Assembly (NCBI RefSeq): GCF_001571145.1
Contig: NZ_BCTF01000017.1
Span: 1-64,000 of the forward strand
DNA from: Hydrogenophaga flava NBRC 102514
GTDB lineage: Bacteria; Pseudomonadota; Gammaproteobacteria; Burkholderiales; Burkholderiaceae_C
Reading direction: 5' to 3'
Length of the DNA: 64,000 nt
Shown: one piece after another, positions 1-7,912 of the stretch
How the letters are laid out: each line of letters begins with the position of its first letter
Position numbering within the stretch: position 1 is the stretch's first letter
Translations under genes and position numbers: made by a program
Notes under the pieces: generated by a model
The model's database searches: none
What the model was told of the DNA's origin: nothing
Seen by the model: only the letters and a program-made list of their open reading frames with translations

Positions 1-741
1 GATGCTGCAAGCCTTTTTGCACCACGAATCGAATGGTCCTTGAATCTCCTAATTGCAATTGTTAGCACAATCTTTTTCTTTTACTCTAGTAGCCCCAGAG
101 TACGGCAAACATACTTAGTATCCGAAATATTGCTCTTGATCATCGACTATGCAAAGATGCTTCCTCCCGGGGCTCAGCAACGCCTGCTCGGGATGATATC
201 CCAAGAAATTGAACAATTCATTGCCGATCTTGGTGAAAACAACGAAGACAATATTGAGGCCATTAACCTACTGTTCGTTCATTGCACCCTAGGCCCTCAA
301 TACCAACTAAATCAATTGACTTTCTCGAAGGCACTTGGATTTCGCTTAGAAAACGGACTATTCTCAATCCCAAAGGAGTTTGGGTATTTTCAGATTGTAT
401 CCTCCATTTATGTGAACAGCAGAACTCTAAAGTCAGATGACATCACGAATTTGCTAACAACCCATGTTGCACTTCTGTTCAAACAGAGTCCAAACTGGAA
501 AATCAAAACAGAGTTAGTGATGTTGTTGCTTGATATATCCACATGCCCTGTCATTTCGAAAGCGCAAAGGCAAGAGGTCATCAAGTCAGCATTGGGACAT
601 TTTGTAGCCACCCACAATCTCGGCACTAGGGTCACGAAGTTTCAAAAAGTCGCCGAAAGAAGCCGGTGGTTCTTCAACTGGAACCAAGAGATAGATGTTT
701 CAGATGTACTCAGAAGAAAAGAGTTGAAAACGCCCTATTGA
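1..741 (+). CDS. C-terminal part of an AT-rich gene, possibly a defence-type reverse transcriptase
   Basis: The reading frame is open from base 1 to the TGA at 741 and there is no ATG near the left end, so this is the 3' part (about 246 codons) of a gene that begins outside the window. Base composition is visibly AT-richer than everything after position 1000, which suggests horizontal acquisition. A hydrophobic stretch (LLIAIVSTIFFFYS) near the start is followed by a helical, non-repetitive region with no catalytic motif. From memory, the segment EWSLNLLIAIVSTIFFFYS followed by SPRVRQT resembles the region after the palm in phage-defence (DRT/Abi-like) reverse transcriptases. That is an inference; the polymerase motifs would lie to the left. 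The partial coding call is firm, the function is weak. Confidence 0.6.
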   Translation, partial: DAASLFAPRIEWSLNLLIAIVSTIFFFYSSSPRVRQTYLVSEILLLIIDYAKMLPPGAQQRLLGMISQEIEQFIADLGENNEDNIEAINLLFVHCTLGPQYQLNQLTFSKALGFRLENGLFSIPKEFGYFQIVSSIYVNSRTLKSDDITNLLTTHVALLFKQSPNWKIKTELVMLLLDISTCPVISKAQRQEVIKSALGHFVATHNLGTRVTKFQKVAERSRWFFNWNQEIDVSDVLRRKELKTPY

Positions 742-1060
742 TCAGGCATACTGTTCGAGGATCTTCTGCATGGCCAGTTTTTGGCCAACTCCAGACAACT
801 CAAGTTTGCTTAGAGTCCTGCCCGCAGGTTCAATAGGCAAATGAGCGTTGAATACTGATCAGGATCGTAAGATGTTGATCTGAACCAAAGCAGTCCGCTT
901 GGAGGCAGCGTCTTCTAGAGACGTTGCCTCCAAGTTGCCGAGGACACACGATTGGAATGCAGGGGATCCGCCTTTTTCCGATGAAGGCGAGTGACAAAGT
1001 CCGCGTTCACTGGCTTGATAGTCAAGGTGTTCCTGCACGAACCCAGTACTCTTGCAGTGC
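742..1060. other. Gene-free stretch between the AT-rich gene and fic
   Basis: No convincing gene is present in these 319 bases. On the minus strand a short open frame (about 40 codons, bases ~745-860) ends in QKILEQYA plus stop, but a stop precedes it and no start is evident, so it could be the eroded 3' end of a lost gene. Composition shifts here from AT-rich to the GC-rich background. The hairpin at 898-934 is the only clear structural element. Confidence 0.5.
898..934. repeat. 16-bp-arm inverted repeat
   Basis: The arm CTTGGAGGCAGCGTCT (898-913) pairs with AGACGTTGCCTCCAAG (919-934) around a 5-base loop with a single G-T wobble. There is no T-run on either side, so it is not a classical intrinsic terminator. 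It sits at the composition boundary between the AT-rich left edge and the GC-rich chromosome. It could be a terminator for the convergent genes, or a trace of a mobile element. Confidence 0.6.
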
Positions 1061-2263
1061 TCAGCTGCCTGACCTTGCGCAGTCCTGAACGGTGATGCAA
1101 CGTGGCCGCCCGTTCAGTGAATACCCCGTACTCCGCCCCCCGCCCTCCAGCTTGCGCAACACGCCCCGCGCCAGCAGATCGTTGATATCGCGCAGCGCGG
1201 TGTCCGCCGAGCACTTGGCAATCGCGGCCCACTTCGCATTCGTGAGCTTGCCGGGCGAGTCGCCCGGCGCACTGTCCAGCACATGGTTCAGCACCAGCGT
1301 CTGACGCGCATTCATGGGCGTGCCCGCCCAGCGCTGCCAGAACTGGGCCTTGTCCAGCACGCCCGCCAGCAGGCCGTCGGCGCCCTGCACGGCGCGCAGC
1401 AGGCAGGCCAGGAACCAGCCGAGCCACGGCGTCACGTCGAGCGTGCCGCGCTGGGTGGTTCCGAGCTGGTCGTAATACTGTTTGCGCTCGCGCTGTATCT
1501 GGGCGCTGAGGCTGTAGAAGCGCTGCGCCGTGCCCTCGGCGCGTGCCAACGCCATGTCGCCCACGGCGCGGCTGATGCGGCCGTTGCCGTCATCAAAGGG
1601 GTGCAGGGTGACGAGCCACAGGTGGGCCAGGCCGGCGTGGACGAGGGGGTCGCCGGCCGGGGCGGCGTTGAACCACTGCAGGAAGGCGGCGGTTTCGGCG
1701 GGCAACGCGGCGGCGGGCGGTGCCTCGTAGTGCACCTTCTCCCGACCCACGGGGCCGGACACCACCTGCATGGGGCCGGCCGCGTCGTTTCGCCACTGGC
1801 CAACCTTGATGCGAACGGGTCCGCTGAAGCCGGTGGGGAACAGGGCCGCGTGCCAGCCGAACAGGCGCTCGGCGGTGAGCGGCTGGGCATGGTGCTGGGT
1901 TGCGTCGAGCACCATGTCCACCACGCCGTCTACGTGGCGGTCGGCGGGGGCCAGCGCGCCGATGTCCACGCCAAGCCGGCGGGCGATAGAGGAACGTACC
2001 GCGTCGAGGTTGAGCGCTTCGCCTTCGATGGCACTGGTGGTGACAACTTCCTGCGTCAGCGCCTGCAGCGTGGCCTGGTCGCGCTGGGCCAGCCCGAGCT
2101 CGGCCATGCGCCCCGCCAGATGGCCCTGCGCGCGGTGCACCTGGGCCAGCGCAGGCGCCAGCGCCGCCGCGTCAAACCGCCACTGCGGCCAGTCGGGGCG
2201 CTGCCAGAGGTAGGTGCGGCGGCGTTGAGGTTTGTCGGGAAACATGCGGCGATTGTGCGTCAT
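1061..2263 (-). CDS. fic: Fic-domain protein (DUF4172 plus Fic plus C-terminal winged helix)
   Basis: Fic proteins transfer AMP or a related nucleotide moiety from a nucleotide to a target hydroxyl. The catalytic motif HPFDDGNGRISR is complete. An N-terminal inhibitory-helix motif TSAIEGE marks an autoinhibited Fic. The N-terminal region (TYLWQRPDWP...) matches the DUF4172 domain common in this family. The last ~80 residues (TNAKWAAIAKCSADTALRDI, then DLLARGVLRK) look like a winged helix, so the protein may bind DNA. The start is uncertain: ATG 2263 gives about 400 residues, ATG 2245 (MFPDKP) is six codons shorter, and neither has a good ribosome site. The double palindrome at 2246-2306 overlaps both, suggesting autoregulation. 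No antitoxin gene is adjacent. Confidence 0.85.
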   Translation of the reverse strand: MTHNRRMFPDKPQRRRTYLWQRPDWPQWRFDAAALAPALAQVHRAQGHLAGRMAELGLAQRDQATLQALTQEVVTTSAIEGEALNLDAVRSSIARRLGVDIGALAPADRHVDGVVDMVLDATQHHAQPLTAERLFGWHAALFPTGFSGPVRIKVGQWRNDAAGPMQVVSGPVGREKVHYEAPPAAALPAETAAFLQWFNAAPAGDPLVHAGLAHLWLVTLHPFDDGNGRISRAVGDMALARAEGTAQRFYSLSAQIQRERKQYYDQLGTTQRGTLDVTPWLGWFLACLLRAVQGADGLLAGVLDKAQFWQRWAGTPMNARQTLVLNHVLDSAPGDSPGKLTNAKWAAIAKCSADTALRDINDLLARGVLRKLEGGGRSTGYSLNGRPRCITVQDCARSGS

Positions 2264-2306
2264 ATTCGCCGCTTTTTGTGCGGCGAATATGCATGCCATT
2301 CGCCGC
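2246..2306. promoter_or_regulatory. Tandem palindromic operator over the fic start
   Basis: Two copies of the same 27-base dyad lie side by side. The first is GCGGCGATT-N9-ATTCGCCGC at 2246-2272 and the second is GCGGCGAAT-N9-ATTCGCCGC at 2280-2306, separated by 7 bases (TTTTTGT). The inner arms extend to a perfect 12-bp inverted repeat (2261-2272 with 2280-2291). Half-sites start at 2246, 2264, 2280 and 2298. The array covers both candidate start codons of fic, so bound protein would block transcription or translation initiation. The obvious candidate ligand is the C-terminal winged helix of the Fic protein itself, but this is inference. Confidence 0.7.
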
Positions 2307-2377
2307 AACGCCCCGTGCGCCCAAGCCCACTGGCTACCATGCGCCATCCACAACAAACCCAGCCACAGGAGGAAGCC

Positions 2378-2932
2378 ATGTCACCCATCCACCCGACCGT
2401 CCCCGCCCCGCGCTCCAGCTTCGTGACCACGCTGGCCTGGCTCATGATCGTGCCGTCGGCGCTGGGTGTGCTCATGTCGACGCTGCAGAGCATTCTGGTG
2501 TTCACCATGCTGCCCATGGACCAGATGACATTGCCGTCCGGGCCGGAGGCCGAGCAGATTCCCGCGTTCGCACTCTTCATGATGGAACACATGCGCGCCG
2601 TGTTCGTGGCGTTCTGGCTGTTGACGGTGCTGGCGCTGGCCTCGGGCATCGGTCTGCTCCAACGCAGGGAATGGGCACGACTGGTGGTCATTGCGCTGCT
2701 GGCGCTGAGCATCGTGATGAACCTGGGCGGTCTGTACGTCCAGCAATCGTTCCTGTCGTCCATCCCGGTCTCGACCGACGCGCCGCCGGAGTTCCGCCAG
2801 CAGTTCGAGAGCATGGCCTCGACGATGTGGACGGTTTCGATTGCGATGGCGCTGGGCTTTTCGGCGGTGTCGGCCTGGATGATCTGGCGGCTGAGTTCGG
2901 AGTCGATCAAGGCGGAGTTTGGTGCCACATGA
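2378..2932 (+). CDS. Four-helix integral membrane protein, function unknown
   Basis: This 184-residue protein starts at ATG 2378, preceded by a strong AGGAGG ribosome site at 2367-2372. It has about four hydrophobic segments: LAWLMIVPSALGVLM, a segment around FVAFWLLTVLALASGIGLL, LVVIALLALSIVMNLGGLY, and a C-terminal one around MWTVSIAMALGFSAVSAWMI. The loop between segments three and four is polar and probably extracytoplasmic. No catalytic motif is visible and I do not recognise a family beyond a small conserved membrane protein. Its stop overlaps the start of the next gene (ATGA), so the two are probably co-transcribed. Confidence 0.8.
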   Translation: MSPIHPTVPAPRSSFVTTLAWLMIVPSALGVLMSTLQSILVFTMLPMDQMTLPSGPEAEQIPAFALFMMEHMRAVFVAFWLLTVLALASGIGLLQRREWARLVVIALLALSIVMNLGGLYVQQSFLSSIPVSTDAPPEFRQQFESMASTMWTVSIAMALGFSAVSAWMIWRLSSESIKAEFGAT

Positions 2933-3381
2933 GACTCTTTGGCCAATCAAGCCGAAAGCAGGTGAGCGATCCGAACCTCGGTTTGTTGACGCAGGACCGG
3001 CATGGCTGGAGCGGTAGCGTCGCTGGGCCGGACGGCATGCAAAGCATCTGGCTCCGAATTGACGGTGCAGGTGACGCGCCCAACGAGGCCGTTGGGTTGG
3101 CGGTACTGGCTTGTCTGGGCAACTACTCCGCACTCACGTTGTCATTGAGTGGCGCCCTCTTCTCGTTGTGGCAACCGTATCTGGATGAACCCCTTTGGGA
3201 GGACGAGTACCCGACTGCGCCCGAAATGCTGTGGGCGCAGTTGCAACTGGAAGGGGTGGAGGTTCAGCGGTCCGGCGAGATCGTTCTCGTGTACGCGTTC
3301 AAGGGCGAGCTGTGGCCAGATGCGGTCTTTTTCGTCCAAGTGGAAGGGACGAAGGTCCGACCGCTCCACGTTGACGACTGA
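2929..3381 (+). CDS. Small acidic hypothetical protein translationally coupled to the membrane protein
   Basis: This 150-residue cytoplasmic protein starts at the ATG that overlaps the preceding TGA by four bases. It is acidic and rich in Trp and Leu, with no signal peptide. The N-terminal DPNLGLLTQDRHGWSGSV, with a central strand-rich part and WEDEYPTAPEMLWAQL, reminds me of immunity-like DUF families (DUF6985/DUF2262 type). These often accompany toxins or appear as orphan genes. I see no catalytic residues and make no firm functional claim. Confidence 0.6.
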   Translation: MRLFGQSSRKQVSDPNLGLLTQDRHGWSGSVAGPDGMQSIWLRIDGAGDAPNEAVGLAVLACLGNYSALTLSLSGALFSLWQPYLDEPLWEDEYPTAPEMLWAQLQLEGVEVQRSGEIVLVYAFKGELWPDAVFFVQVEGTKVRPLHVDD

Positions 3382-3397
3382 CAGCACATCAAGGTTG

Positions 3398-3461
3398 TCA
3401 GGACTTCAACACCTCAATCTCATGCTTCTGCTACACGTAGCCTATCTGGTACAGCGCGATC
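3398..3461 (-). pseudogene. Decayed copy of the nifA 3' end (C-terminal helix-turn-helix remnant)
   Basis: Bases 3398-3461 align without gaps to 4181-4244, the last 64 bases of nifA, at roughly three-quarters identity. Read on the minus strand it encodes IALYQIGYV-stop-QKHEIEVLKS-stop. The nifA end is [20 protein letters not shown]-stop. The residues I, Q, G, Y, QKH, IEV and K and the terminal stop are kept, and one in-frame TAG interrupts the copy. It lies directly upstream of the hydrolase gene, so hydrolase 3469-4173 is flanked by two direct repeats of the nifA tail 783 bases apart. This points to a partial duplication or to insertion of the hydrolase gene next to an ancestral regulator. 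Confidence 0.75.
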
Positions 3462-3468
3462 CATCCCC

Positions 3469-4173
3469 ATGACAACACTGGTTCTTCTACCCGGCATGGA
3501 CGGCACCGGGGCGTTGTTCGCACCGTTGTTGCAAGCGCTTTCGCCGGAAATACAACCGGTGGTGATCACCTACCCGTCCAATGAACGGCTCGGCTACGCC
3601 GAGCTGGTCGAGCTGGTTGAAAAGCAACTCCCGACCGCGACCGACTACGTGCTGCTCGGCGAGTCGTTCTCGGGCCCGATCGCCACCCTGTTGGCCGGTC
3701 GAAACCCACCGGGATTGCGGGCTCTCATCCTCGCCTGCTCTTTCGTCCGTACACCCCGTCCGGTCCTTGCACCGTTCCGTCCGTTGACCCGCCTGCTCCC
3801 CAACCCTGCATTGGCCTTGGGACCTCTGAGCTTCGCGCTCATGGGAAAACACGCGACGCCGCCACTGCGCCGCGCGCTGGCCGAGGCGATTTCGAGCGTG
3901 GACCCGGGGGTCATGCGCCACCGTGCAGCTGCTGCGTTGTCAGCCGACGCCAGCAACAGTCTTGCCACCGTCCGTTGTCCGGTTCTCTACCTGCAGGCCA
4001 ATGAGGACCGGGTTATTCCGATCCGTTGCGCCGCAGAGGTGCAACGTCTTTGCCCACAGACTCATATCGCCTCGCTGCCTGGTCCGCACTTTCTTCTTCA
4101 AACCCAGGCGGCCGCAGCTGCGGAGCGAATAGAAGCCTTCATTGCCGGTGCGCTGAACGCGGACCGGCAATGA
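3469..4173 (+). CDS. Alpha/beta hydrolase (short esterase/lipase-like)
   Basis: This 234-residue protein has the alpha/beta-hydrolase layout. It has an N-terminal strand with LLPGMDGTG (oxyanion region), a nucleophile elbow GESFSG with Ser66, an acid in ANEDRVIP, and a C-terminal histidine in LPGPHFLLQ. It lacks a signal peptide, so it is cytoplasmic. It resembles small homologues annotated as alpha/beta hydrolases near esterases; the substrate is unknown. The gene sits tail-to-tail with nifA (7-base gap) and is flanked by a duplicated nifA 3' end. Nothing ties it biochemically to nitrogen fixation. Confidence 0.85.
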   Translation: MTTLVLLPGMDGTGALFAPLLQALSPEIQPVVITYPSNERLGYAELVELVEKQLPTATDYVLLGESFSGPIATLLAGRNPPGLRALILACSFVRTPRPVLAPFRPLTRLLPNPALALGPLSFALMGKHATPPLRRALAEAISSVDPGVMRHRAAAALSADASNSLATVRCPVLYLQANEDRVIPIRCAAEVQRLCPQTHIASLPGPHFLLQTQAAAAAERIEAFIAGALNADRQ

Positions 4174-4180
4174 AGGCCGT

Positions 4181-5908
4181 TCAGAACTTCCTCACCTCAA
4201 TCCCATGCTTCTGCAGCGCATAGCCCATCTGCCGGGGCGTGATCTTGAGCAGGCGGGCGGCTTTGGCCTGGACCCAGCCACAGCGTTCCATGGCCCAGAC
4301 CAGGCGCTCACGTTCGCCTTCGGGTTTGTCGTCGGTGCGGGCCAGCGACGCGGCTGGCGCTGAGGGCGCGCCGAGCGAGGTGGCGTCGCTCAGGTCGGCC
4401 GGCATCGAGTCGCCCGCATCGGCGCCTCCGCCGCCGAAGTAGGCCGGCTGGCGCGGCGGCGGCGCAGTGGGGATTTCGGTGATCGGGATTTCCGCCAGGC
4501 GGCTGGGGCGCACGGCGTCTTCGCGTTCGATGTGGTGCAGCACCTGCGTCAGGCACCGGTTGTCGCGGCAGGGGAAGGCCAGGTCGGTGATCACGTCGTT
4601 GTGCGCCATGGTGGCGGTGCGCTCGACGCAGTTTTCCAGCTCGCGCACGTTGCCGGGCCAGTAGCAGCTGGTGAGCACGCGCATGGCCTCCGGGCTGAAC
4701 TTGGTGGCCTTGGCGTTTTCGCGGTTGAAGCGTTCCAGGAAGTGCTGCGCCATGGCGGGGATGTCTTCGCGGCGCTCGCGCAGCGGCGGCAGCTGGATGC
4801 TGACGACGTTGATGCGGTAGTAGAGGTCGGCGCGGAATTCGCCGGCCTGCACCATGCGCTCAAGGTTGCGGTTGGTCGCGAGGATCAGGCGCACGTCCAC
4901 CTTCACCGGGGCGCCGCCGCCCACGCGCTCGAAGCTGCGTTCCTGCAGCACGCGCAGCAGCTTGGCCTGGAACGAGGCGGAGATGTCGCCGATTTCGTCG
5001 AGGAAGAGCGTGCCACCGTGGGCCATTTCGAAGCGGCCCTTGCGCTGGCCCTGGGCGCCGGTGAAGGCGCCTTTTTCATGGCCGAAGAGTTCGCTCTCCA
5101 GCAGGCTTTCGGTCAGCGCGGCGCAGTTGACGCCCACGAAGGGTTCCTTGGCGCGCGGCGAGAGGCTGTGGATGGCGCGAGCCATCACCTCCTTGCCGGT
5201 GCCGCTTTCGCCGCGCAGCAGCACGGTGGTGCGCGAGGGCGCGACCTGTTCGATCTGCTCGAACACCTTGAGCATGGGGCCGGAGACGCCGACCACCTGC
5301 TCGATCTTGTTGCGCTGGCCGCTGCCCATGCCCAGGGCCTTGTGCATGCGGCGGGTTTCGTCCTGCAGGGTTTCGTGGGCGGCGGTGACGCTGCGGTGGA
5401 GCAGCAGGGCCTGGCCCATGAGCGTGGCGACCATGCGCAGCAGGCGCAGGTCGTCGGCAAACACGCGGCGCTCCTCGGGGTTGAGGCAGTCGATCACCAG
5501 CACGCCCAGCGTGCGGTGGTCGGCGCGGATCGGGGTGGCGAGCATGGCCACGGGGATGCCCGGGCTCTGGTCGGCACCGCCGGTGCGGTTGAGGAACAGG
5601 GGCTCGGCGCGCACGTCGGGCACGGTGGCGGGCACGCCGCTGGCGAACACGTGGCCGACGATGCCTTCGCCCGATTCGAACTGCAGGCGCTGCTGCTCGG
5701 CCTGCGTGAGACCGATGGCGCAGAGGCCGCTGAGTCTGCCCTCGGCCTCCGCGACCACCACGAAGGCGCGGCGCCAGTCGAAGGCGTGGGTGAGGTAGTT
5801 GAGCGCCTCGCGGAAGGTCTTGTGGACATCCAGCGAGGTGGCCAGCGTCTTGCTGACTTCGTAGACGGCGTCCAGCTCGCGCCGGAGCATGACAGGTGAT
5901 GTGTTCAC
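4181..5908 (-). CDS. nifA: NifA, sigma-54-dependent nif transcription activator, oxygen-sensitive type
   Basis: NifA activates nif promoters by remodelling sigma-54 RNA polymerase. The 575-residue product has an N-terminal GAF domain ([17 protein letters not shown] to about residue 170). A AAA+ domain follows with Walker A GESGTGKE, the sigma-54 contact [15 protein letters not shown] and Walker B LFLDEIGD. The C-terminal helix-turn-helix ends [20 protein letters not shown]. The cysteines between AAA+ and linker follow C-X11-C-X19-C-X4-C exactly, with the last pair at 4553-4570; this signature belongs to NifA proteins directly inactivated by oxygen. I chose the GTG at 5908, which has GGGAG seven bases upstream; ATG 5890 is the alternative. 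It is divergent from nifS and has its own likely sigma-54 element. Confidence 0.95.
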   Translation of the reverse strand: MNTSPVMLRRELDAVYEVSKTLATSLDVHKTFREALNYLTHAFDWRRAFVVVAEAEGRLSGLCAIGLTQAEQQRLQFESGEGIVGHVFASGVPATVPDVRAEPLFLNRTGGADQSPGIPVAMLATPIRADHRTLGVLVIDCLNPEERRVFADDLRLLRMVATLMGQALLLHRSVTAAHETLQDETRRMHKALGMGSGQRNKIEQVVGVSGPMLKVFEQIEQVAPSRTTVLLRGESGTGKEVMARAIHSLSPRAKEPFVGVNCAALTESLLESELFGHEKGAFTGAQGQRKGRFEMAHGGTLFLDEIGDISASFQAKLLRVLQERSFERVGGGAPVKVDVRLILATNRNLERMVQAGEFRADLYYRINVVSIQLPPLRERREDIPAMAQHFLERFNRENAKATKFSPEAMRVLTSCYWPGNVRELENCVERTATMAHNDVITDLAFPCRDNRCLTQVLHHIEREDAVRPSRLAEIPITEIPTAPPPRQPAYFGGGGADAGDSMPADLSDATSLGAPSAPAASLARTDDKPEGERERLVWAMERCGWVQAKAARLLKITPRQMGYALQKHGIEVRKF

Positions 5909-5994
5909 GATGGGACTCCCATCTCCGGGCCGTTCGTGGGTTTGCACCAGCAGTGGGACTCCACCGCAAAGTGACGACCTTGGGCTTGCTGCGG

Positions 5995-6010
5995 TGCAAA
6001 AAACGTGCCG
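5995..6010 (-). promoter_or_regulatory. Likely sigma-54 promoter of nifA
   Basis: Read on the minus strand the sequence is CGGCACGTTTTTTGCA, which keeps GG-N10-GC and deviates from TGGCACG-N4-TTGCA only at the first base. It would start transcription about 75 bases upstream of the nifA start. A TTTGCACC (5941-5948) and a GGTGCAAA (5993-6000) form an inverted pair around it; their role is unclear, although TGCACC/GGTGCA resembles NtrC half-sites. Confidence 0.55.
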
Positions 6011-6131
6011 ATATCGCGTGTCGCAGGCTTTGCAACAAACCCGACACGGCAGATGGCGACGAACGGTGTTCACGCGGCACAAAGCCCACACAAAACCCGC
6101 CAAAACCGCCGTTCTGATGGCCACAGACCCA

Positions 6132-6147
6132 TGGCACAGACGTTGCA
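6132..6147 (+). promoter_or_regulatory. Sigma-54 (-24/-12) promoter of the nifS operon
   Basis: TGGCACAGACGTTGCA matches the sigma-54 consensus TGGCAC-N5-TTGCA perfectly. It lies about 37 bases before the nifS start, leaving room for the AGGAG ribosome site at ~6173. I found no perfect TGT-N10-ACA NifA site upstream; the closest is TGC-N10-ACA at 6031-6046. Activation by NifA is therefore likely but may use a degenerate site. Confidence 0.85.
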
Positions 6148-6183
6148 AAAGGGGCTGCAACCCATCAATGCCAGGAGCCTGCC

Positions 6184-7428
6184 ATGCCGGACACCAGCCG
6201 CCCACAAGCACCTGCCCGCAGCGCGTTGCCCATCTATCTGGACTACGCCGCCACCACCCCGGTGGACCGCCGCGTGGCCAGCAAGATGTGGCCGTACCTG
6301 ACGGAACAGTTCGGCAACCCCGCCAGCCGTTCCCACGCCTACGGCTGGGTGGCCGAAGAGGCGGTGGAGCTGGCGCGTGAACAGGTCTGCTCGCTGATCA
6401 ACGCCGACCCGCGCGAGATCGTCTGGACCAGCGGCGCGACCGAGTCGAACAACCTGGCGATCAAAGGGGCGGCCCACTTCCACAAGGCCAAGGGCAAGCA
6501 CCTGGTGACGGTGGCTACCGAGCACAAGGCGGTGCTGGACAGCATGCGCGAGCTGGAGCGCGAAGGCTATGAAGTGACGGTGCTGCCGGTGCTGCCCAGC
6601 GGCCTGCTCGATCTGGACCTGTTCAAGGCATCGCTGCGCCCCGATACGGTGCTCGCCTCGGTCATGTTCGTGAACAATGAGACCGGTGTGATCCAGGACA
6701 TCGCCGCCATCGGCACGATCTGCCGCGAGAAGGGCGTGCTGCTGCACGTGGACGCAGCGCAGGCAGCTGGAAAGGTGGTGATCGATCTGGACGTGTTGCC
6801 GGTTGATCTGCTTTCACTCTCGGCACACAAGATCTACGGTCCCAAGGGCATTGGCGCGCTGTATGTGCGCCGCAAGCCGCGCGTGCGCATCGAGGCGCAG
6901 ATGCACGGCGGCGGCCACGAGCGCGGCATGCGCTCGGGCACGCTGCCCACGCACCAGATCGTGGGCATGGGCGAGGCCTTCTGGCTGGCGCGCGAACAGA
7001 TGGCGAGCGACAACGCCCGCATCACCGCGCTGCGCGAACGGCTGTGGGCCGGCATCTCCCAACTGGAATGCGTCGAACTCAACGGCGACCCGGTGCACCG
7101 CGCCTGCGGGTATCTGAACGCCAGCTTCAACTACGTCGAAGGCGAGTCGCTGCTGATGGGCATCAAGGGTGTGGCGGTGTCGTCGGGCTCGGCCTGCACC
7201 TCGGCCAGTCTGGAGCCGAGCTACGTGTTGCGCGCCATGGGCCGCACGGATGAGCTGGCGCACAGCTCGGTGCGTTTTTCCATCGGCCGCTTCACCACCG
7301 CCGAAGAGATCGACTCGACCATCGCGCAGGTCACCGAGGTGGTGACACGGCTGCGCAGCATGAGCCCGCTGTGGGACATGGTGCAGGCCGGCATCGACCT
7401 GTCCACGATCCAGTGGGCCGAGCATTGA
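6184..7428 (+). CDS. nifS: Cysteine desulfurase NifS/IscS type
   Basis: This PLP enzyme takes sulfur from cysteine to feed Fe-S cluster assembly on the IscU-type scaffold encoded next. The 414-residue product shows the N-terminal [15 protein letters not shown] and THE-type ATEHKAVLD motifs. The PLP lysine lies in [11 protein letters not shown]. The mobile catalytic cysteine is in [20 protein letters not shown], of group I with the long loop. The C-terminus (IQWAEH) resembles IscS more than classical Azotobacter NifS, so this is an IscS-like protein recruited to the nif cluster. A perfect sigma-54 promoter and AGGAG precede the ATG. iscU follows after 21 bases. Confidence 0.93.
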   Translation: MPDTSRPQAPARSALPIYLDYAATTPVDRRVASKMWPYLTEQFGNPASRSHAYGWVAEEAVELAREQVCSLINADPREIVWTSGATESNNLAIKGAAHFHKAKGKHLVTVATEHKAVLDSMRELEREGYEVTVLPVLPSGLLDLDLFKASLRPDTVLASVMFVNNETGVIQDIAAIGTICREKGVLLHVDAAQAAGKVVIDLDVLPVDLLSLSAHKIYGPKGIGALYVRRKPRVRIEAQMHGGGHERGMRSGTLPTHQIVGMGEAFWLAREQMASDNARITALRERLWAGISQLECVELNGDPVHRACGYLNASFNYVEGESLLMGIKGVAVSSGSACTSASLEPSYVLRAMGRTDELAHSSVRFSIGRFTTAEEIDSTIAQVTEVVTRLRSMSPLWDMVQAGIDLSTIQWAEH

Positions 7429-7449
7429 TTTAACGAACGGAGCAGCACC

Positions 7450-7884
7450 ATGGCTTACAGCGACAAGGTCGTCGACCACTACGAGAACCCCCGCAACGTC
7501 GGCGCGTTCGATGCCAACGACGACAGCGTGGGCACCGGCATGGTGGGTGCGCCCGCCTGCGGCGACGTGATGAAGCTGCAGATCCGCGTGAACGCGCAGG
7601 GCGTGATCGAGGACGCGAAGTTCAAGACCTACGGCTGCGGCTCGGCGATTGCGTCCAGCTCGCTGGTGACCGAATGGGTGCGCGGCCGCACGCTGGACGA
7701 GGCGCTGGCGATCAAGAACTCGACCATTGCCGAGGAGCTGGCGCTGCCGCCCGTGAAGATCCACTGCTCCATCCTGGCCGAGGACGCCATCAAGGCGGCC
7801 GTGTCCGATTACCGCTCGCGCCACGGAAGCCCCGCCACCGACACGGTGGTGGAAAAGGACGCCTGCGAACCCCGCGGCCATTGA
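7450..7884 (+). CDS. iscU: Fe-S cluster scaffold, IscU/NifU N-terminal type
   Basis: This scaffold assembles [2Fe-2S] and [4Fe-4S] clusters with sulfur from the desulfurase. The 144-residue protein has the three ligand cysteines at 37 (GAPACGD), 63 (TYGCGSA) and 106 (KIHCSIL), plus the conserved Asp39. LPPVK (99-103) is the HscA recognition loop, matching the hscA gene three positions downstream. It lacks the NifU ferredoxin and Nfu domains, so it is an IscU-like single-domain scaffold with an extra ~15-residue polar tail. It sits second in the sigma-54-driven operon. Confidence 0.93.
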   Translation: MAYSDKVVDHYENPRNVGAFDANDDSVGTGMVGAPACGDVMKLQIRVNAQGVIEDAKFKTYGCGSAIASSSLVTEWVRGRTLDEALAIKNSTIAEELALPPVKIHCSILAEDAIKAAVSDYRSRHGSPATDTVVEKDACEPRGH

Positions 7885-7912
7885 GGCCGAAACACTCCTG
7901 AGGAGAAATGCC

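Noticed and set aside
1283-2932. 549-codon plus-strand frame across fic and the membrane gene
   Set aside because: Its first 365 codons are antisense to fic and of low complexity; only the part from ATG 2378 with an AGGAGG site is a real gene.
6019-6082. TGT...ACA pairs upstream of nifS as NifA sites
   Set aside because: TGT at 6019 and 6067 have ACA at 13 and 9 bases rather than 10, so neither fits TGT-N10-ACA.
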